Origin: Litchfieldia salsa
GTDB taxonomy: Bacteria > Bacillota > Bacilli > Bacillales > Bacillaceae_L
Direction: 5' to 3'
DNA: 64,000 nt
NCBI RefSeq assembly: GCF_900104555.1
Contig: NZ_FNJU01000008.1
Span: forward strand, 137,608 to 201,607
Notes under the pieces: model-generated
The model's input: only the letters and a program-made list of their open reading frames with translations
Told to the model about the DNA's origin: nothing
Databases searched by the model: none
Made by a program: the position numbers and the translations under genes
Part shown: piece by piece, positions 52,302 through 62,404 of the stretch
Layout of the letters: each line of letters starts with the position of its first letter
How positions within the stretch are numbered: position 1 is the first letter of the stretch

Positions 52302-54275
52302 ATGTTTAAAGCAGATCGAAATCGCCTCGTCCGAGAATTTGACTCAGAAAAATTATGGATCGAGCCTTGGGGGGAGAATTCTCTACGTGTGCGTGCATCG
52401 TACACGACAATAGAAGATTCCGATTGGGCGCTTTTGCCTATGAATGATATAAAAACCGAAATTAAGATTGATGAGGAAGTCGCAACGATTGTAAATGGCA
52501 AAATAAAAGCTGAAATAAAGCGTACTGGCCAAGTTACTTTTTATAACCACAAGGATGAAGTATTAATTAGAGAATCAGAAAACACATACCAATTAAAATA
52601 CGGTGGTAGGGAGTTAATCCCACATCCAGGAAGCAGTAATTATCGACTAACGCTTCGCCTGGAGTCTGATCCAAACGAAAAACTTTATGGAATGGGTCAA
52701 TATCAACAGCCTTTTCTAAATCTTAAGGGTTGTATGTTAGAGTTGACACACCGAAATAGCCAAGCAAGCGTACCTTTCGTTTTGTCTAACTTAGGATATG
52801 GTATGCTTTGGCATAATCCTGCAGTGGGGCGCGTTAACTTTAATCTAAATGTAACCGAATGGCAGGCTCCTTCCACTAAACAATTAGATTATTGGATTAC
52901 TGCTGGAGATACTCCACAAGAAATAGAAGAGTCGTATGCTTCTGTGACCGGAACTGTACCTATAATGCCTGATTATGCGATGGGCTTTTGGCAATGTAAA
53001 TTGAGGTATCAAACACAAGAAGAATTAATGGAAGTTGCAAGAGAGTATAAAAAAAGAGAGCTTCCTATCTCTGTGATTGTCGTTGATTTCTTCCACTGGA
53101 CAAATCAGGGAGATTGGAAGTTTGACCCTGACTATTGGCCTGATCCAGAGGGAATGGTTAAAGAGCTTCGGGAGATGGGGATTGAACTGATGATATCCGT
53201 ATGGCCAACAGTGCAAACAGAGAGTGAGAATTATCAAGAAATGATTGAAAAAGGATATCTTGTTAGATCTGATCGAGGTGTTCGCACCCAATTCCAATTC
53301 TTAGGTCAAAATGCAATCTTTGATGCGACCAACCCGAAAGCTCGCCAATTTTTATGGAATAAAATAAAGAAAAATTATTATGATAAAGGAATAAAAGTAT
53401 TCTGGTTGGATGAAGCAGAGCCTGAATTTACCGTTTATGACCATGATATATATCGTTATCATCTTGGTTCTAGCTTACAAGTGGGTAATATTTACCCAAG
53501 CAAATATAGCCAGACATTCTATGATGGAATGAAAGCTGAAGGACAAGAAAACATTATAAATCTTGTTCGTTGCGCATGGGCTGGGAGCCAACGGTTTGGT
53601 GCTCTAACTTGGTCTGGTGACATTCACTCCAGTTTTAAGGTTCTAAATAATCAGGTTCGTGCTGGTTTAAATATGGCTATTGCGGGCATTCCATGGTGGA
53701 CAACGGATATTGGAGGCTTCCATGGAGGGAATCCAGATGATCCTTCCTTTCGTGAATGTATGATTCGTTGGTTCCAGTATGGTGTATTTTGTCCTGTCTT
53801 TCGATTACATGGTGACAGAATGCCGATGCAGAAACCGATAGGTACGACTGGCGGAGGTCAATGTCATAGTGGTGCGGCGAATGAAGTATGGAGTTATGGA
53901 GAAGAAGCTTATGAAATTTTCAAGGAATACTTACACCTACGTGAGCGTCTTCGTCCTTATATTTCAGAGCTTATGCAGCAAGCTCATGAAAAAGGAACAC
54001 CTCCTATGCGTCCATTATTCTATGACTTTCCAAACGATAAGGAAGCATGGGAAGTTGATGATCAATATATGTTTGGTCCAGATATCATAGTAGCCCCTAT
54101 CTTGAATGAAGGGCACAGAAATCGTCGTGTATATTTACCTTATGGTGCCGAATGGAAGAATCCTTATTCTGGACAAACGTTTGAAGGTGGACAATATTTG
54201 ACTGTGGAAGCTCCGTTAGAGCGAATTCCGTTGTTTTTAAAGAATGGCGCCGATCTACCGATTGCATCTAGATAG
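52302..54275 (+). CDS. GH31 family alpha-glycosidase (alpha-xylosidase/alpha-glucosidase-like)
   Basis: 657 residues, without signal peptide, so cytoplasmic. An N-terminal beta-sandwich (about 1-215) includes EKLYGMGQYQQPF. A (beta/alpha)8 barrel (about 220-570) follows, with VDFFHWTNQGDWKFDP, the nucleophile in VFWLDEAEPEF (Asp370) and the acid/base candidate in TWSGDIHSSF (Asp440). FRLHGDR and a beta-domain close the chain. The nucleophile motif WLDEAEPE is of the type seen in bacterial alpha-xylosidases, but the substrate is not certain. AAGGAGGAG lies before the ATG. It is divergent from an AraC regulator. Confidence 0.9.
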   Translation: MFKADRNRLVREFDSEKLWIEPWGENSLRVRASYTTIEDSDWALLPMNDIKTEIKIDEEVATIVNGKIKAEIKRTGQVTFYNHKDEVLIRESENTYQLKYGGRELIPHPGSSNYRLTLRLESDPNEKLYGMGQYQQPFLNLKGCMLELTHRNSQASVPFVLSNLGYGMLWHNPAVGRVNFNLNVTEWQAPSTKQLDYWITAGDTPQEIEESYASVTGTVPIMPDYAMGFWQCKLRYQTQEELMEVAREYKKRELPISVIVVDFFHWTNQGDWKFDPDYWPDPEGMVKELREMGIELMISVWPTVQTESENYQEMIEKGYLVRSDRGVRTQFQFLGQNAIFDATNPKARQFLWNKIKKNYYDKGIKVFWLDEAEPEFTVYDHDIYRYHLGSSLQVGNIYPSKYSQTFYDGMKAEGQENIINLVRCAWAGSQRFGALTWSGDIHSSFKVLNNQVRAGLNMAIAGIPWWTTDIGGFHGGNPDDPSFRECMIRWFQYGVFCPVFRLHGDRMPMQKPIGTTGGGQCHSGAANEVWSYGEEAYEIFKEYLHLRERLRPYISELMQQAHEKGTPPMRPLFYDFPNDKEAWEVDDQYMFGPDIIVAPILNEGHRNRRVYLPYGAEWKNPYSGQTFEGGQYLTVEAPLERIPLFLKNGADLPIASR

Positions 54276-54348
54276 AAGTATAATTTGAACAAAAAAAACC
54301 AGTAACAAGAACGCTTCTTTCAATCAAGGCAACTTTATAAGTCTAAAG

Positions 54349-54379
54349 TAGGCGCGATCCTTTTCAAGGATTGCGCCTA
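54349..54379. terminator. Hairpin between convergent GH31 and ABC exporter genes
   Basis: Arms 54349-54362 and 54366-54379 (14 bp, one G-T pair) form a strong GC-rich stem. The T-tracts are poor on both strands, so termination may be weak. Confidence 0.5.
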
Positions 54380-54395
54380 ATAACGTCCCCATTAA

Positions 54396-55487
54396 CTATT
54401 CCCACTTAAACACATAACTAGCTAAGGTAAATCCTCCTATTAGCCAGGCTCCTAGAACTAGAGTTTCAGTTCCTAATTGAAGGAATGGTGTTCCTATATT
54501 CATCGTCTCTCTTAGGGCTGAGCTAAGGTGAGCAATTGGTAAGACCTTCACAATAGGTTGAATGAAGTCAGGCATATTACTTATCGGAAAAAAGACTCCA
54601 CCAAGAAACAGCATTGGAAATGTAACAAAACCAGCAATCGGTCCAGAGCTTTCTGGATTTTTTGCAATTCCAGCAATGATAAAACCCAGTGACATAAATG
54701 CTAGTGTTCCAAGAATGATAAAAAAGATTAATGCCAGCCATGAACCAACAACCTCTATTTTAAAAATGAGATTTGCGATTAACACGACTAACAAAGCTTG
54801 TGATCCATTGAGAAGTAAACGCGCCGTTATTTGTGCCGCTATAAAGGTTGATGCTTTCAATCTCGTGCCCTGCATCCTCCTTAATATACCTCTCTCACGC
54901 CAAGCTGAAATTTGGCCTGCGACACCATTCATATTGTTACTCATGATCATCATCGCAACAATGCCAGGTACTAAAAAATCGACATATCGAATATTTAGGG
55001 CTTCAATCCCAACCTTTTCAATCGTCACCAAAGGCTTATAGTCAACAAGATCTTTACTAAATTGATCAACTATCCCGTTAACAACCGTCAGCCCAAGCTC
55101 TGAAACAGTAAGGTTTTTTTCATTATAATAAACAGGAAGTGAGGAAGGCTGGTCACCGCTCTCTAATTTATCTTCATAGCCTTTTGGTATTTCAATCAGC
55201 AGTTGAATATCACCATTTTCAATCGCTTCCTTCCCTATTTCAACTTCTTCGTAATCAATGGTTTCAATTCCCTCATTTTCATAGAATAACTGCCCTAAAT
55301 CTTTCGATGAATCTGTTTGGTCAGCATCTATAATTCCTATTGTAAGTTCTATCGAATTTGCACCGCCGATAAATGAACCAAGTGCCAGCATTAATATAAT
55401 TGGGAAGAGTAGCGTGAAAAATAACACTTGTTTATTACGAGCAAAAATTCGTAATTGCGCTAAAGTTAATTGCCAATATGCACTCAT
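54396..55487 (-). CDS. ABC-2 type transporter permease
   Basis: 363 residues. One N-terminal transmembrane helix (about 20-42) and a large outer loop (about 45-185) precede five helices in the C-terminal half, the topology of YhaP/NatB-like ABC-2 exporters. GILRRMQGTRLKASTFIAAQ is the typical coupling segment, and PMLFLGGVFFPISNMP is a family signature. The ATG overlaps the stop of the ATPase gene, so both are coupled. It exports an unknown small molecule or drug. Confidence 0.9.
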   Translation of the reverse strand: MSAYWQLTLAQLRIFARNKQVLFFTLLFPIILMLALGSFIGGANSIELTIGIIDADQTDSSKDLGQLFYENEGIETIDYEEVEIGKEAIENGDIQLLIEIPKGYEDKLESGDQPSSLPVYYNEKNLTVSELGLTVVNGIVDQFSKDLVDYKPLVTIEKVGIEALNIRYVDFLVPGIVAMMIMSNNMNGVAGQISAWRERGILRRMQGTRLKASTFIAAQITARLLLNGSQALLVVLIANLIFKIEVVGSWLALIFFIILGTLAFMSLGFIIAGIAKNPESSGPIAGFVTFPMLFLGGVFFPISNMPDFIQPIVKVLPIAHLSSALRETMNIGTPFLQLGTETLVLGAWLIGGFTLASYVFKWE

Positions 55488-56410
55488 GACTCTCTTATAC
55501 TCCTTCCTGTCATATGTATAAAGACATCTTCTAAAGTTGCTTGACGAGTTTGCAAATCCTCAATCTCTAGGTTATGTTCAGTTGATAGTTGAATAAGAGA
55601 TGTTAATGCGATCTGAAGATCGTCCGTGTAAAGCTGTATAAAAGTATCCTTCATTGAAACTTTTTTCACTCCGTTCATTTTCGTAAACCAGTCTTGCTCA
55701 GGAGGATTGTTCAAGTGGAATTCTATCGTGCTGGTAGATTGTAAGTTTTTCACCAAATTCGTTGGAGTGTCGAGCGCAATAAGTTCCCCTTGATCCATAA
55801 TTCCGATGCGATCACATAAAACATGAGCTTCATCCATGTAATGAGTTGATAGAATAATTGTTTTTCCTTGTTCCTTTAACCTGAGGACTATATCCCATAA
55901 TGTTCTTCTTGCTTGGGGGTCAAGTCCTGTTGTTGGCTCATCGAGAAATACAATGTTTGGATCGTGGATAAGAGCTAAAGCAATCGCAAGCCGTTGCTTT
56001 TGTCCACCTGATAGGCCCTTAATTCTAGCTTTACTCTTTTCAGTTAGTAGCATATCATTTATTAGTCCGTCAATGTTCACATGACTCGGATAGAAACTTG
56101 CATATAATCGTAAAATCTCATCTACCTTTAATAGCTCGAATAATGATGTAGACTGAAGCTGTACACCAATTACCTCTTTGACTTTATTCACTTCTTTCCT
56201 GACATCAAATCCCGCCAGTATGGCTGTTCCTTCATCTGGCTTTCTGAGACCAACAAGCATTTCAATTGTTGTCGTTTTCCCCGCGCCATTTGGCCCAAGC
56301 AGCCCGAAAACTTCTCCTTTCTTCACTTGGAAATCAACGCCTTTAACGGCAACAAAGGAGCCGTACCTTTTAACAAGTCCTTTTACTTCAACCATTGTTT
56401 CATTAATCAT
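55484..56410 (-). CDS. ABC transporter ATP-binding protein (DrrA/CcmA-like)
   Basis: 308 residues. Walker A is GPNGAGKTTTIEML (about 38), the signature is LSGGQKQRLAIALALI (about 134), and Walker B is IVFLDEPTTGLDPQARR. A C-terminal regulatory extension (about 225-305) follows, as in DrrA-type exporters. It forms a two-gene operon with the ABC-2 permease. Cargo unknown. Confidence 0.93.
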   Translation of the reverse strand: MINETMVEVKGLVKRYGSFVAVKGVDFQVKKGEVFGLLGPNGAGKTTTIEMLVGLRKPDEGTAILAGFDVRKEVNKVKEVIGVQLQSTSLFELLKVDEILRLYASFYPSHVNIDGLINDMLLTEKSKARIKGLSGGQKQRLAIALALIHDPNIVFLDEPTTGLDPQARRTLWDIVLRLKEQGKTIILSTHYMDEAHVLCDRIGIMDQGELIALDTPTNLVKNLQSTSTIEFHLNNPPEQDWFTKMNGVKKVSMKDTFIQLYTDDLQIALTSLIQLSTEHNLEIEDLQTRQATLEDVFIHMTGRSIRES

Positions 56411-56499
56411 GAACTAGCCTCCCTGGTCATTTCCTTAACACTTTTGAGAACAGCATTCCTAGATATATACTAAATGTGAATAGCTTCACTTTTTATTTT

Positions 56500-56536
56500 T
56501 TCAAAAAATAAACAGCCCTTATTGAGCTGTTTATTT
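56500..56536 (-). terminator. Intrinsic terminator of the DUF6526 gene
   Basis: AAATAAACAGC (56506-56516) and GCTGTTTATTT (56526-56536) pair perfectly over 11 bp, followed on the minus strand by TTTTTTG. Confidence 0.85.
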
Positions 56537-56545
56537 TAAATCCTA

Positions 56546-56971
56546 TTATACGCGATGATAGTCTGACTTCCAATTATTAACAGATTTCTTGATTCCATCT
56601 GGTGACAGATTCTCTGACAATGCACGTTCAACTAATCCTAGATATTCTTCATCATCAGCAAATCGAAGGGCAATCACCTGCTTCAAAGTAAGCCTAGAAT
56701 CTAATAATTCCCCTGTTAATCGGTAATACCTAAAATTTTCTTCGTTACGAATAATTCGGTCTTGAAGATAAACTGCATAACCTCTAAGTTTTACTGACAA
56801 GAGTAAAATGATAATCGCAATTAATGTAACGATTGTACTTAATAACCAATCACTACTAACATGATTAATAAAGAAGAAAATTGATAAGATAACCACACTA
56901 AAAGAAGTTAATACAATACCTAGAAATACAGGATCTGCTTTTCTATGATTCTGATAATTTTGTTGTTCGAT
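56546..56971 (-). CDS. DUF6526-like small membrane protein with non-standard start
   Basis: About 141 residues if begun at ATC 56971. The first standard start, GTG 56896, gives 116 residues and lies inside the first membrane helix. The frame stays open upstream and encodes EQQNYQNHRKADPVFLG, the expected N-terminus of the family. AGGAGG sits eight bases before ATC 56971-56969, exactly where ATG should be. Two transmembrane helices (about 18-40 and 44-62) and a soluble tail with RIIRNEENFRYYRLTG and LTLKQVIALRFADDEEY follow. Function unknown. It is a single-gene unit with a strong terminator. Confidence 0.68.
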   Translation of the reverse strand: MEQQNYQNHRKADPVFLGIVLTSFSVVILSIFFFINHVSSDWLLSTIVTLIAIIILLLSVKLRGYAVYLQDRIIRNEENFRYYRLTGELLDSRLTLKQVIALRFADDEEYLGLVERALSENLSPDGIKKSVNNWKSDYHRV

Positions 56972-57094
56972 GACCTTAACCTCCTATCACAATCAAATAT
57001 CTGCACAAACACCTAGTCAATATATTCTCTATGATAAATCTTTAGAATAATAAAGCTTTGATTTCCTTAAATCTTTTTGAAAAAACTCGCAATT

Positions 57095-60000
57095 CTAAAC
57101 AAGTATAGGATCAACCTGAAAAGCTGGTAGTTTTATATGGAAGGTTGAACCTTCAACAGGCTTACTTTCAGCCCAGATTTCACCTTCGTGTAATAGGATG
57201 ATTTCTCTACATATGGCTAAACCTAATCCATTGCCATGTCTTGATTTGGTGAAATGACGATCAAATAGATAAGGGATGTCTTCGGCTATTATCCCCTCTC
57301 CACTGTCTTTGATTGACATGTATGCATCTCCGAGATTATTGTCAATGCGCAAAGAAATTGAAATTCCTCCCGCATTCGTATGTCTAATTGCATTTGATAC
57401 AATATTAGAGAAAACTTGACTGAATCTCCTCACATCTACTTGAACCATTGGATAACTCTCCTCCCCAATTTGTTCAAGCTCAAGTGAGAAAAATAAACCT
57501 TTTCTTTTTACATCATATTCAAACTGCTCACATAACCGTTTAAGCAATCGATCCACTGGTACGATATCAAAGTTAAAATTGAATTGTCCCGAATCAAGTT
57601 GAGCAAGATCAAATAAGTCATTTATCATCTCATTCAACCCATCTACCCGAACCACACACTTTCTTAAATAGTCCTCTCTTTGCTCAGAGGTTTCTACTAA
57701 CCCATCTAATATTGCTTCAACATAGCCTTTAACAGAAGCGATAGGTGCTCGTAGGTCATGTGAAATATTCGATAATAAGTGGCGGCGCTCTTGTTCAGAT
57801 TGGGCTAGCTTATCATTCATTTGTTCCAAGTTGTAATTAACTAATTCTAGCTCTTTCGTACGCTCTTTGACCTTTTCTTCAAGCTTTCCATATAACTCCG
57901 CATTTTCAATTGATATAGCAGCTTGAGTTGAAAGGAACGACAAAAACTTTATTCGATCTTCAGTAAATGCGTACGTTGTTTGATTATTTTCTAAATATAA
58001 AATACTATTTATTTTCCCCTTATATATCGCCGGTAGACATAAAATAGATTTTGTTTTATTCCTTATGACATAAGGATCCTCAACAAACATCCCCTCAGCA
58101 CTTGCATCATTCAGTACGATTGCTTCACGGCTTTTCACAACATAATTAATAATCATTTCAGGAAACATATTGGTTCCTTCAATCGTCTCCATCGATAGCT
58201 CCGTAACTGATCCATCAATGTTCGCTCTTGCAGCAACTACTAGCTGATCATCCTTTTTAAGTAGTAGAAATCCCCGTTCTGCTCCCGCATTTTGCATCGT
58301 GATATTCATTAATTTCTGGACGAGGTTTTCCTGAATGATTTCGCTAGATATCGTCTGTGCTGCTTTAAAGGATGCGTCAACATCAAATTGAGAGACAGAT
58401 GGACGTGCTGCAAATCCAAATCTATTATCATCTGAAACATTCATAATGAAGCCTTCATATTCCTTGTGAAGCTTACTAGCTTTCGCATTCGCTCCCCACT
58501 TATTATAGCTACGATATGCTTCTGTTAAATAGGCACTTCCTACGCTTTCAAGTCCTCTAGAAAAATAATACTGTCCCGCAGCTTCATTGACAACTGCTAC
58601 ATCCTGAATATAATTATTCTTCCTTGCTAGTTGGATAGCTGTATCATAGTCATGTATTGCCGATGCATGATCACCATCTATTCTTGCTATTTCTGCTTTT
58701 AAAAGCATCCATTTGTGTAAATAATTTTCCGGACAAAGCTTTGCCCACTTTCTAAGCTTAGACGCGTTCTTTTTAAGTCTCTTATAAAGTGACTTTCTCA
58801 TTGATGAAGGTGACTTATGATATAACCTTGAGGCCCATAATCCATCATAATAATAATAGTCAGAAATAATAACAAGTGTTAATCGATTACTGATCAGTTT
58901 TTCTAAATGATTAATTACTAGCTTTGCGTATTCCTCTGCATTATACAAATAAGACATTTGTAGTCTTATTGTATAATGCATGATTTTAGCAGAATCACCT
59001 TCTGATATTTCTTCGAATTCCCAACCTGAACACGTGTCATCGTTCTGCAAAACTTTAATCCAATGAACAAGCTCATTTAGAAACCCCTTTGATATCACAT
59101 AACGGATTTTATCTATAAATGAGAGTTGACTATTCACACCCTCAAGCACTTCATGTAAAGATCCACCCATCATGAAAAGGGTAACTGAGATAAAGGAGCT
59201 ATTGGCTCCTGCTAGGCTAATATTTCCTGCATCAATACAATATTGTTGAGACTGGTTCAAATAGTGGAAATTTTGTTTAAGTGGATGCTTCCAATGATTA
59301 ATAAAACTTCCGTAAACAAAATAGACTCTCCCTTTTAACCCAGCATTCCCACTTCTTTCAGCAAGCTCAATAGCCAGTTTTCCAAACTCATAGCTTTTAT
59401 TAAAATCACTAAAACCTGCACTTAAAATGAGTGCATAATTATTGAATACCAATGAGGTGATATCAGTTACACCATGCTTAAGGGTAAACCGTAATGCTCT
59501 AATCATTAAAATAGTCGCAAGATTTTGGTCCACATGAAAAGTTGGTGAATTCAACGTGATCATCGTATTCAATAATTGCCTTTGTACTTGATCCTCTAAC
59601 TGAGGTAGCCCCATTAAATCATCAGTCTTTTTCCCAATTAACGCCACTTTAGCGAGAAACAACTCTTTTGCAATGATTGCCTTTGATGGGTTTCTATGAA
59701 TATTCCATCCAAATAATCTTAATCCTGCAATTCCAGAATCTACAGCTTCTTCTACACGATGAACATGCGTATATAGAACCATCTTTAAGTTATAAATTAA
59801 TAATTTTTCATGATTTGTCCGCATATTCTCTAACACTTGATCAAATGTAAGGTCTGCATCTTCAAACATACTATTTAAATACTGACATTCCCCAAGACCT
59901 GTCATTAGTCGTTTCGTTAACTCATAATTTGTGTCCCATTTAGCTCCAAACATCTCATATGCCGTTTGAAAATAGTCCAGTGATTCCTTAAATGCGGCAG

Positions 60001-62314
60001 ATGCCTTAGCCTGTTCACCCGCTATCACATTCCATTCAACTAAAGGGACCCATTCCTCCTCATTTAAATAACTTCTACAAATATTCAAATGATTTACAGT
60101 TTCAAACAAATGATTATCAATCATCCCCGATTTCACGAGTAGTCTACCTATCCTAAGGTGTACTTCTTCCTTCTCCTCTTTTGTCATGACAGAATAAACA
60201 GCTTGTTGAACTCTATCATGGCAAAACCGATAGGTCGGTGGATGGCTTTCAGTTAATTGTTTGGGTGCATCATGATAAATCCATTTGTAGATTGAGTCCT
60301 CTGGTAAAAGTAGGCCCACATCTAGAGCTTCCCATAAATCTTTTGCGGTTAATGTAATTTCCTGTTCACAAATAATGGATAATGTCCGCAAATCAAATTC
60401 ATTTCCAATACATGAAGCTATCTTTAATATGCTTTGAGTATTATATGGAAGTTTTTGTACCTTTTTAATCATCAAATCAACAATCGTCTCTTGTTCCAAG
60501 GTCATTTTAATTTTCTCAAATTCAATTTTCCATGCTCCTACATCCTCCTGAAAGAAGATCGTACCATCATAGTAAAAAGATTGTAACAACTGCTTTATAA
60601 AGAAGGGATTTCCTTGGGTAATCCTGTACATCAAAGACGCTAATTGGTTAATTTCACTCCCTTCGTCCATTACTGTTTCTTCAACCCACTGAATAATCGT
60701 CTTTTCCTCTAATGGATTTAATGCAATTTCTATAATTGATATATTCTCTTTTTTTAGATTTTTAATGGTTTGAACAAATGGATGCTCCAAAGTTATTTCA
60801 TTATCACGATAAGCTCCTATTAATAAAAAGTAATGACTATCACTATGTGTGAGTAAATACTCAATCAACTCTAGCGACGCGGTATCTGCCCATTGGAGAT
60901 CATCAAGAAATAAAACCAATGGATGATCCTTTGTCGAAAATACATTTACAAACATCTGGAAGATCAAATGAAATCGCAAATGAGCATCACCATTTGATAA
61001 CTCTTCACCCGTTGAACGATTCTCTACTACCCAATTTAACTCTGGTATAATTGATGAAATAACAGATATTTGGTCCGACAGCTCCCTTTCAATAGTCGCT
61101 TTCCAGTCTTGAACACGTTCGTCTCCTTCAGTCAATATCTGTCTAATTAATGATTTAAACGCTTGAATAATTGGTGAATACGGCTTTTGCCTTTGAAGCA
61201 AATCAAACTTTCCCGATATATAATAACCTTTTTCTTTGACTAACGGGGTTTGAATTTCATTAACAAGTGCTGTTTTCCCAATACCAGAATGCCCTTTGAT
61301 CAACACTAATTCTGATTTACCAGTACTCACCCGTTCAAATGCCTTAAGTAATTTTTCTTTTTCTACGTCTCTACCATACAACTTACTTCCGGGTTCAAAG
61401 GTCGAAATAGGATCATCTTGTCCTAATTGGAAAAGATCAATCTTTCCAAATATCTGAAGTTGGTCCTGACAGTTTTTTAAATCTTCCCTTAACCCAAATG
61501 CACTTTTATATCGGTCTTCTGGTATTTTTGATAAAAGCTTCATAATAAGATCGGAAATTACACTAGGGATTTTTGAATTTTCACTTGTTGGATTCGGAGG
61601 TGTTTTTGCAAGATGTGCGTGTAATAATTCAATGGGTTCTTGGTTTGTGAATGGCAGTAGACCAGTAACCATTTCATAAAGTACAACACCAAGTGAATAT
61701 AGATCTGCCCGATAGTCAACAGACCGATTCATTCTACCTGTTTGCTCAGGAGAGATATAAGCTAGTTGCCCTTCAAGTTCATATGGGGTTACACTTTTAC
61801 GTTGGCTTTCTTTTTTTAATTTCGTAGCATAATAAAATCCTGTAATCTTTAGTTGGCCAGTTCTTCTGTTTATAAGAATATTATCAGGATTTATATTTTT
61901 ATGAATGACTTCCTGTTTATGTAGATTTATGAGAGCAGTTGATAATTTCAAGGCAATTGAAAGGAATTCCGAAAGATCTAATTTTTTATCTGAAAGCAGT
62001 GTCCTTAAGGTTTCACCTGAAAAATACTCCATTACGATAAATGGCTCATTTAAATGAGTTTCTATTTTTATCGGTTTGATGATCTCTTCCATATCCAACA
62101 TTTTAGTTATATGAAATTCATGGATAGTAGCGGCCATCTCATGAAGAGTAGGATTCGGCTGTTTTACTGCTTTTAGTAAAATGAACCTGTTATCTTTAAT
62201 GAAATATCCTTTATATAGGATCGATGTACGATTTTCAACTTCTACTTCGACTATTTTATAGTCTGTTAATTCAGGTATTCTCCTCAATATTGTCACCCTT
62301 TTAGGAATTTTCAA
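57095..62314 (-). CDS. Giant pseudokinase / AAA ATPase / GAF / histidine kinase signalling protein
   Basis: Up to 1739 residues, numbered from TTG 62314. TTG 62287, nine codons later, has the better ribosome site AAAGGGTGA. A Ser/Thr-kinase fold (about 15-285) has lost key residues: the HRD motif reads HKN (Asn140) and DFG reads GFY (159-161). A predicted ATPase follows, with Walker A GHSGIGKT at 341-348 and Walker B VLFLDDLQWAD near 475. A long helical TPR-like region (about 740-1290), a GAF domain (about 1320-1470) and a coiled coil lead to a histidine kinase with ISHDLRAP (His1519). Its HATPase has NIVSNAIRH, KDSGEGI and GNGLGLAICREI. This is the trifunctional architecture known mainly from cyanobacteria and myxobacteria. 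The response regulator beyond the SinI-like gene is the likely phosphate acceptor. Confidence 0.92.
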   Translation of the reverse strand: MKIPKRVTILRRIPELTDYKIVEVEVENRTSILYKGYFIKDNRFILLKAVKQPNPTLHEMAATIHEFHITKMLDMEEIIKPIKIETHLNEPFIVMEYFSGETLRTLLSDKKLDLSEFLSIALKLSTALINLHKQEVIHKNINPDNILINRRTGQLKITGFYYATKLKKESQRKSVTPYELEGQLAYISPEQTGRMNRSVDYRADLYSLGVVLYEMVTGLLPFTNQEPIELLHAHLAKTPPNPTSENSKIPSVISDLIMKLLSKIPEDRYKSAFGLREDLKNCQDQLQIFGKIDLFQLGQDDPISTFEPGSKLYGRDVEKEKLLKAFERVSTGKSELVLIKGHSGIGKTALVNEIQTPLVKEKGYYISGKFDLLQRQKPYSPIIQAFKSLIRQILTEGDERVQDWKATIERELSDQISVISSIIPELNWVVENRSTGEELSNGDAHLRFHLIFQMFVNVFSTKDHPLVLFLDDLQWADTASLELIEYLLTHSDSHYFLLIGAYRDNEITLEHPFVQTIKNLKKENISIIEIALNPLEEKTIIQWVEETVMDEGSEINQLASLMYRITQGNPFFIKQLLQSFYYDGTIFFQEDVGAWKIEFEKIKMTLEQETIVDLMIKKVQKLPYNTQSILKIASCIGNEFDLRTLSIICEQEITLTAKDLWEALDVGLLLPEDSIYKWIYHDAPKQLTESHPPTYRFCHDRVQQAVYSVMTKEEKEEVHLRIGRLLVKSGMIDNHLFETVNHLNICRSYLNEEEWVPLVEWNVIAGEQAKASAAFKESLDYFQTAYEMFGAKWDTNYELTKRLMTGLGECQYLNSMFEDADLTFDQVLENMRTNHEKLLIYNLKMVLYTHVHRVEEAVDSGIAGLRLFGWNIHRNPSKAIIAKELFLAKVALIGKKTDDLMGLPQLEDQVQRQLLNTMITLNSPTFHVDQNLATILMIRALRFTLKHGVTDITSLVFNNYALILSAGFSDFNKSYEFGKLAIELAERSGNAGLKGRVYFVYGSFINHWKHPLKQNFHYLNQSQQYCIDAGNISLAGANSSFISVTLFMMGGSLHEVLEGVNSQLSFIDKIRYVISKGFLNELVHWIKVLQNDDTCSGWEFEEISEGDSAKIMHYTIRLQMSYLYNAEEYAKLVINHLEKLISNRLTLVIISDYYYYDGLWASRLYHKSPSSMRKSLYKRLKKNASKLRKWAKLCPENYLHKWMLLKAEIARIDGDHASAIHDYDTAIQLARKNNYIQDVAVVNEAAGQYYFSRGLESVGSAYLTEAYRSYNKWGANAKASKLHKEYEGFIMNVSDDNRFGFAARPSVSQFDVDASFKAAQTISSEIIQENLVQKLMNITMQNAGAERGFLLLKKDDQLVVAARANIDGSVTELSMETIEGTNMFPEMIINYVVKSREAIVLNDASAEGMFVEDPYVIRNKTKSILCLPAIYKGKINSILYLENNQTTYAFTEDRIKFLSFLSTQAAISIENAELYGKLEEKVKERTKELELVNYNLEQMNDKLAQSEQERRHLLSNISHDLRAPIASVKGYVEAILDGLVETSEQREDYLRKCVVRVDGLNEMINDLFDLAQLDSGQFNFNFDIVPVDRLLKRLCEQFEYDVKRKGLFFSLELEQIGEESYPMVQVDVRRFSQVFSNIVSNAIRHTNAGGISISLRIDNNLGDAYMSIKDSGEGIIAEDIPYLFDRHFTKSRHGNGLGLAICREIILLHEGEIWAESKPVEGSTFHIKLPAFQVDPILV

Positions 62315-62404
62315 TTTTCTTTAACTAATCTTTAACAACTCTTATACGTACTTTTATCTTCATCACCTACAATATAAGTATGTATCACCCTTGGAGGTTG
62401 AAGA

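Noticed and set aside
54562-55041. Plus-strand 159-codon frame opposite the ABC-2 permease
   Set aside because: It is a mirror frame of a real membrane protein gene, with no ribosome site and no family resemblance.
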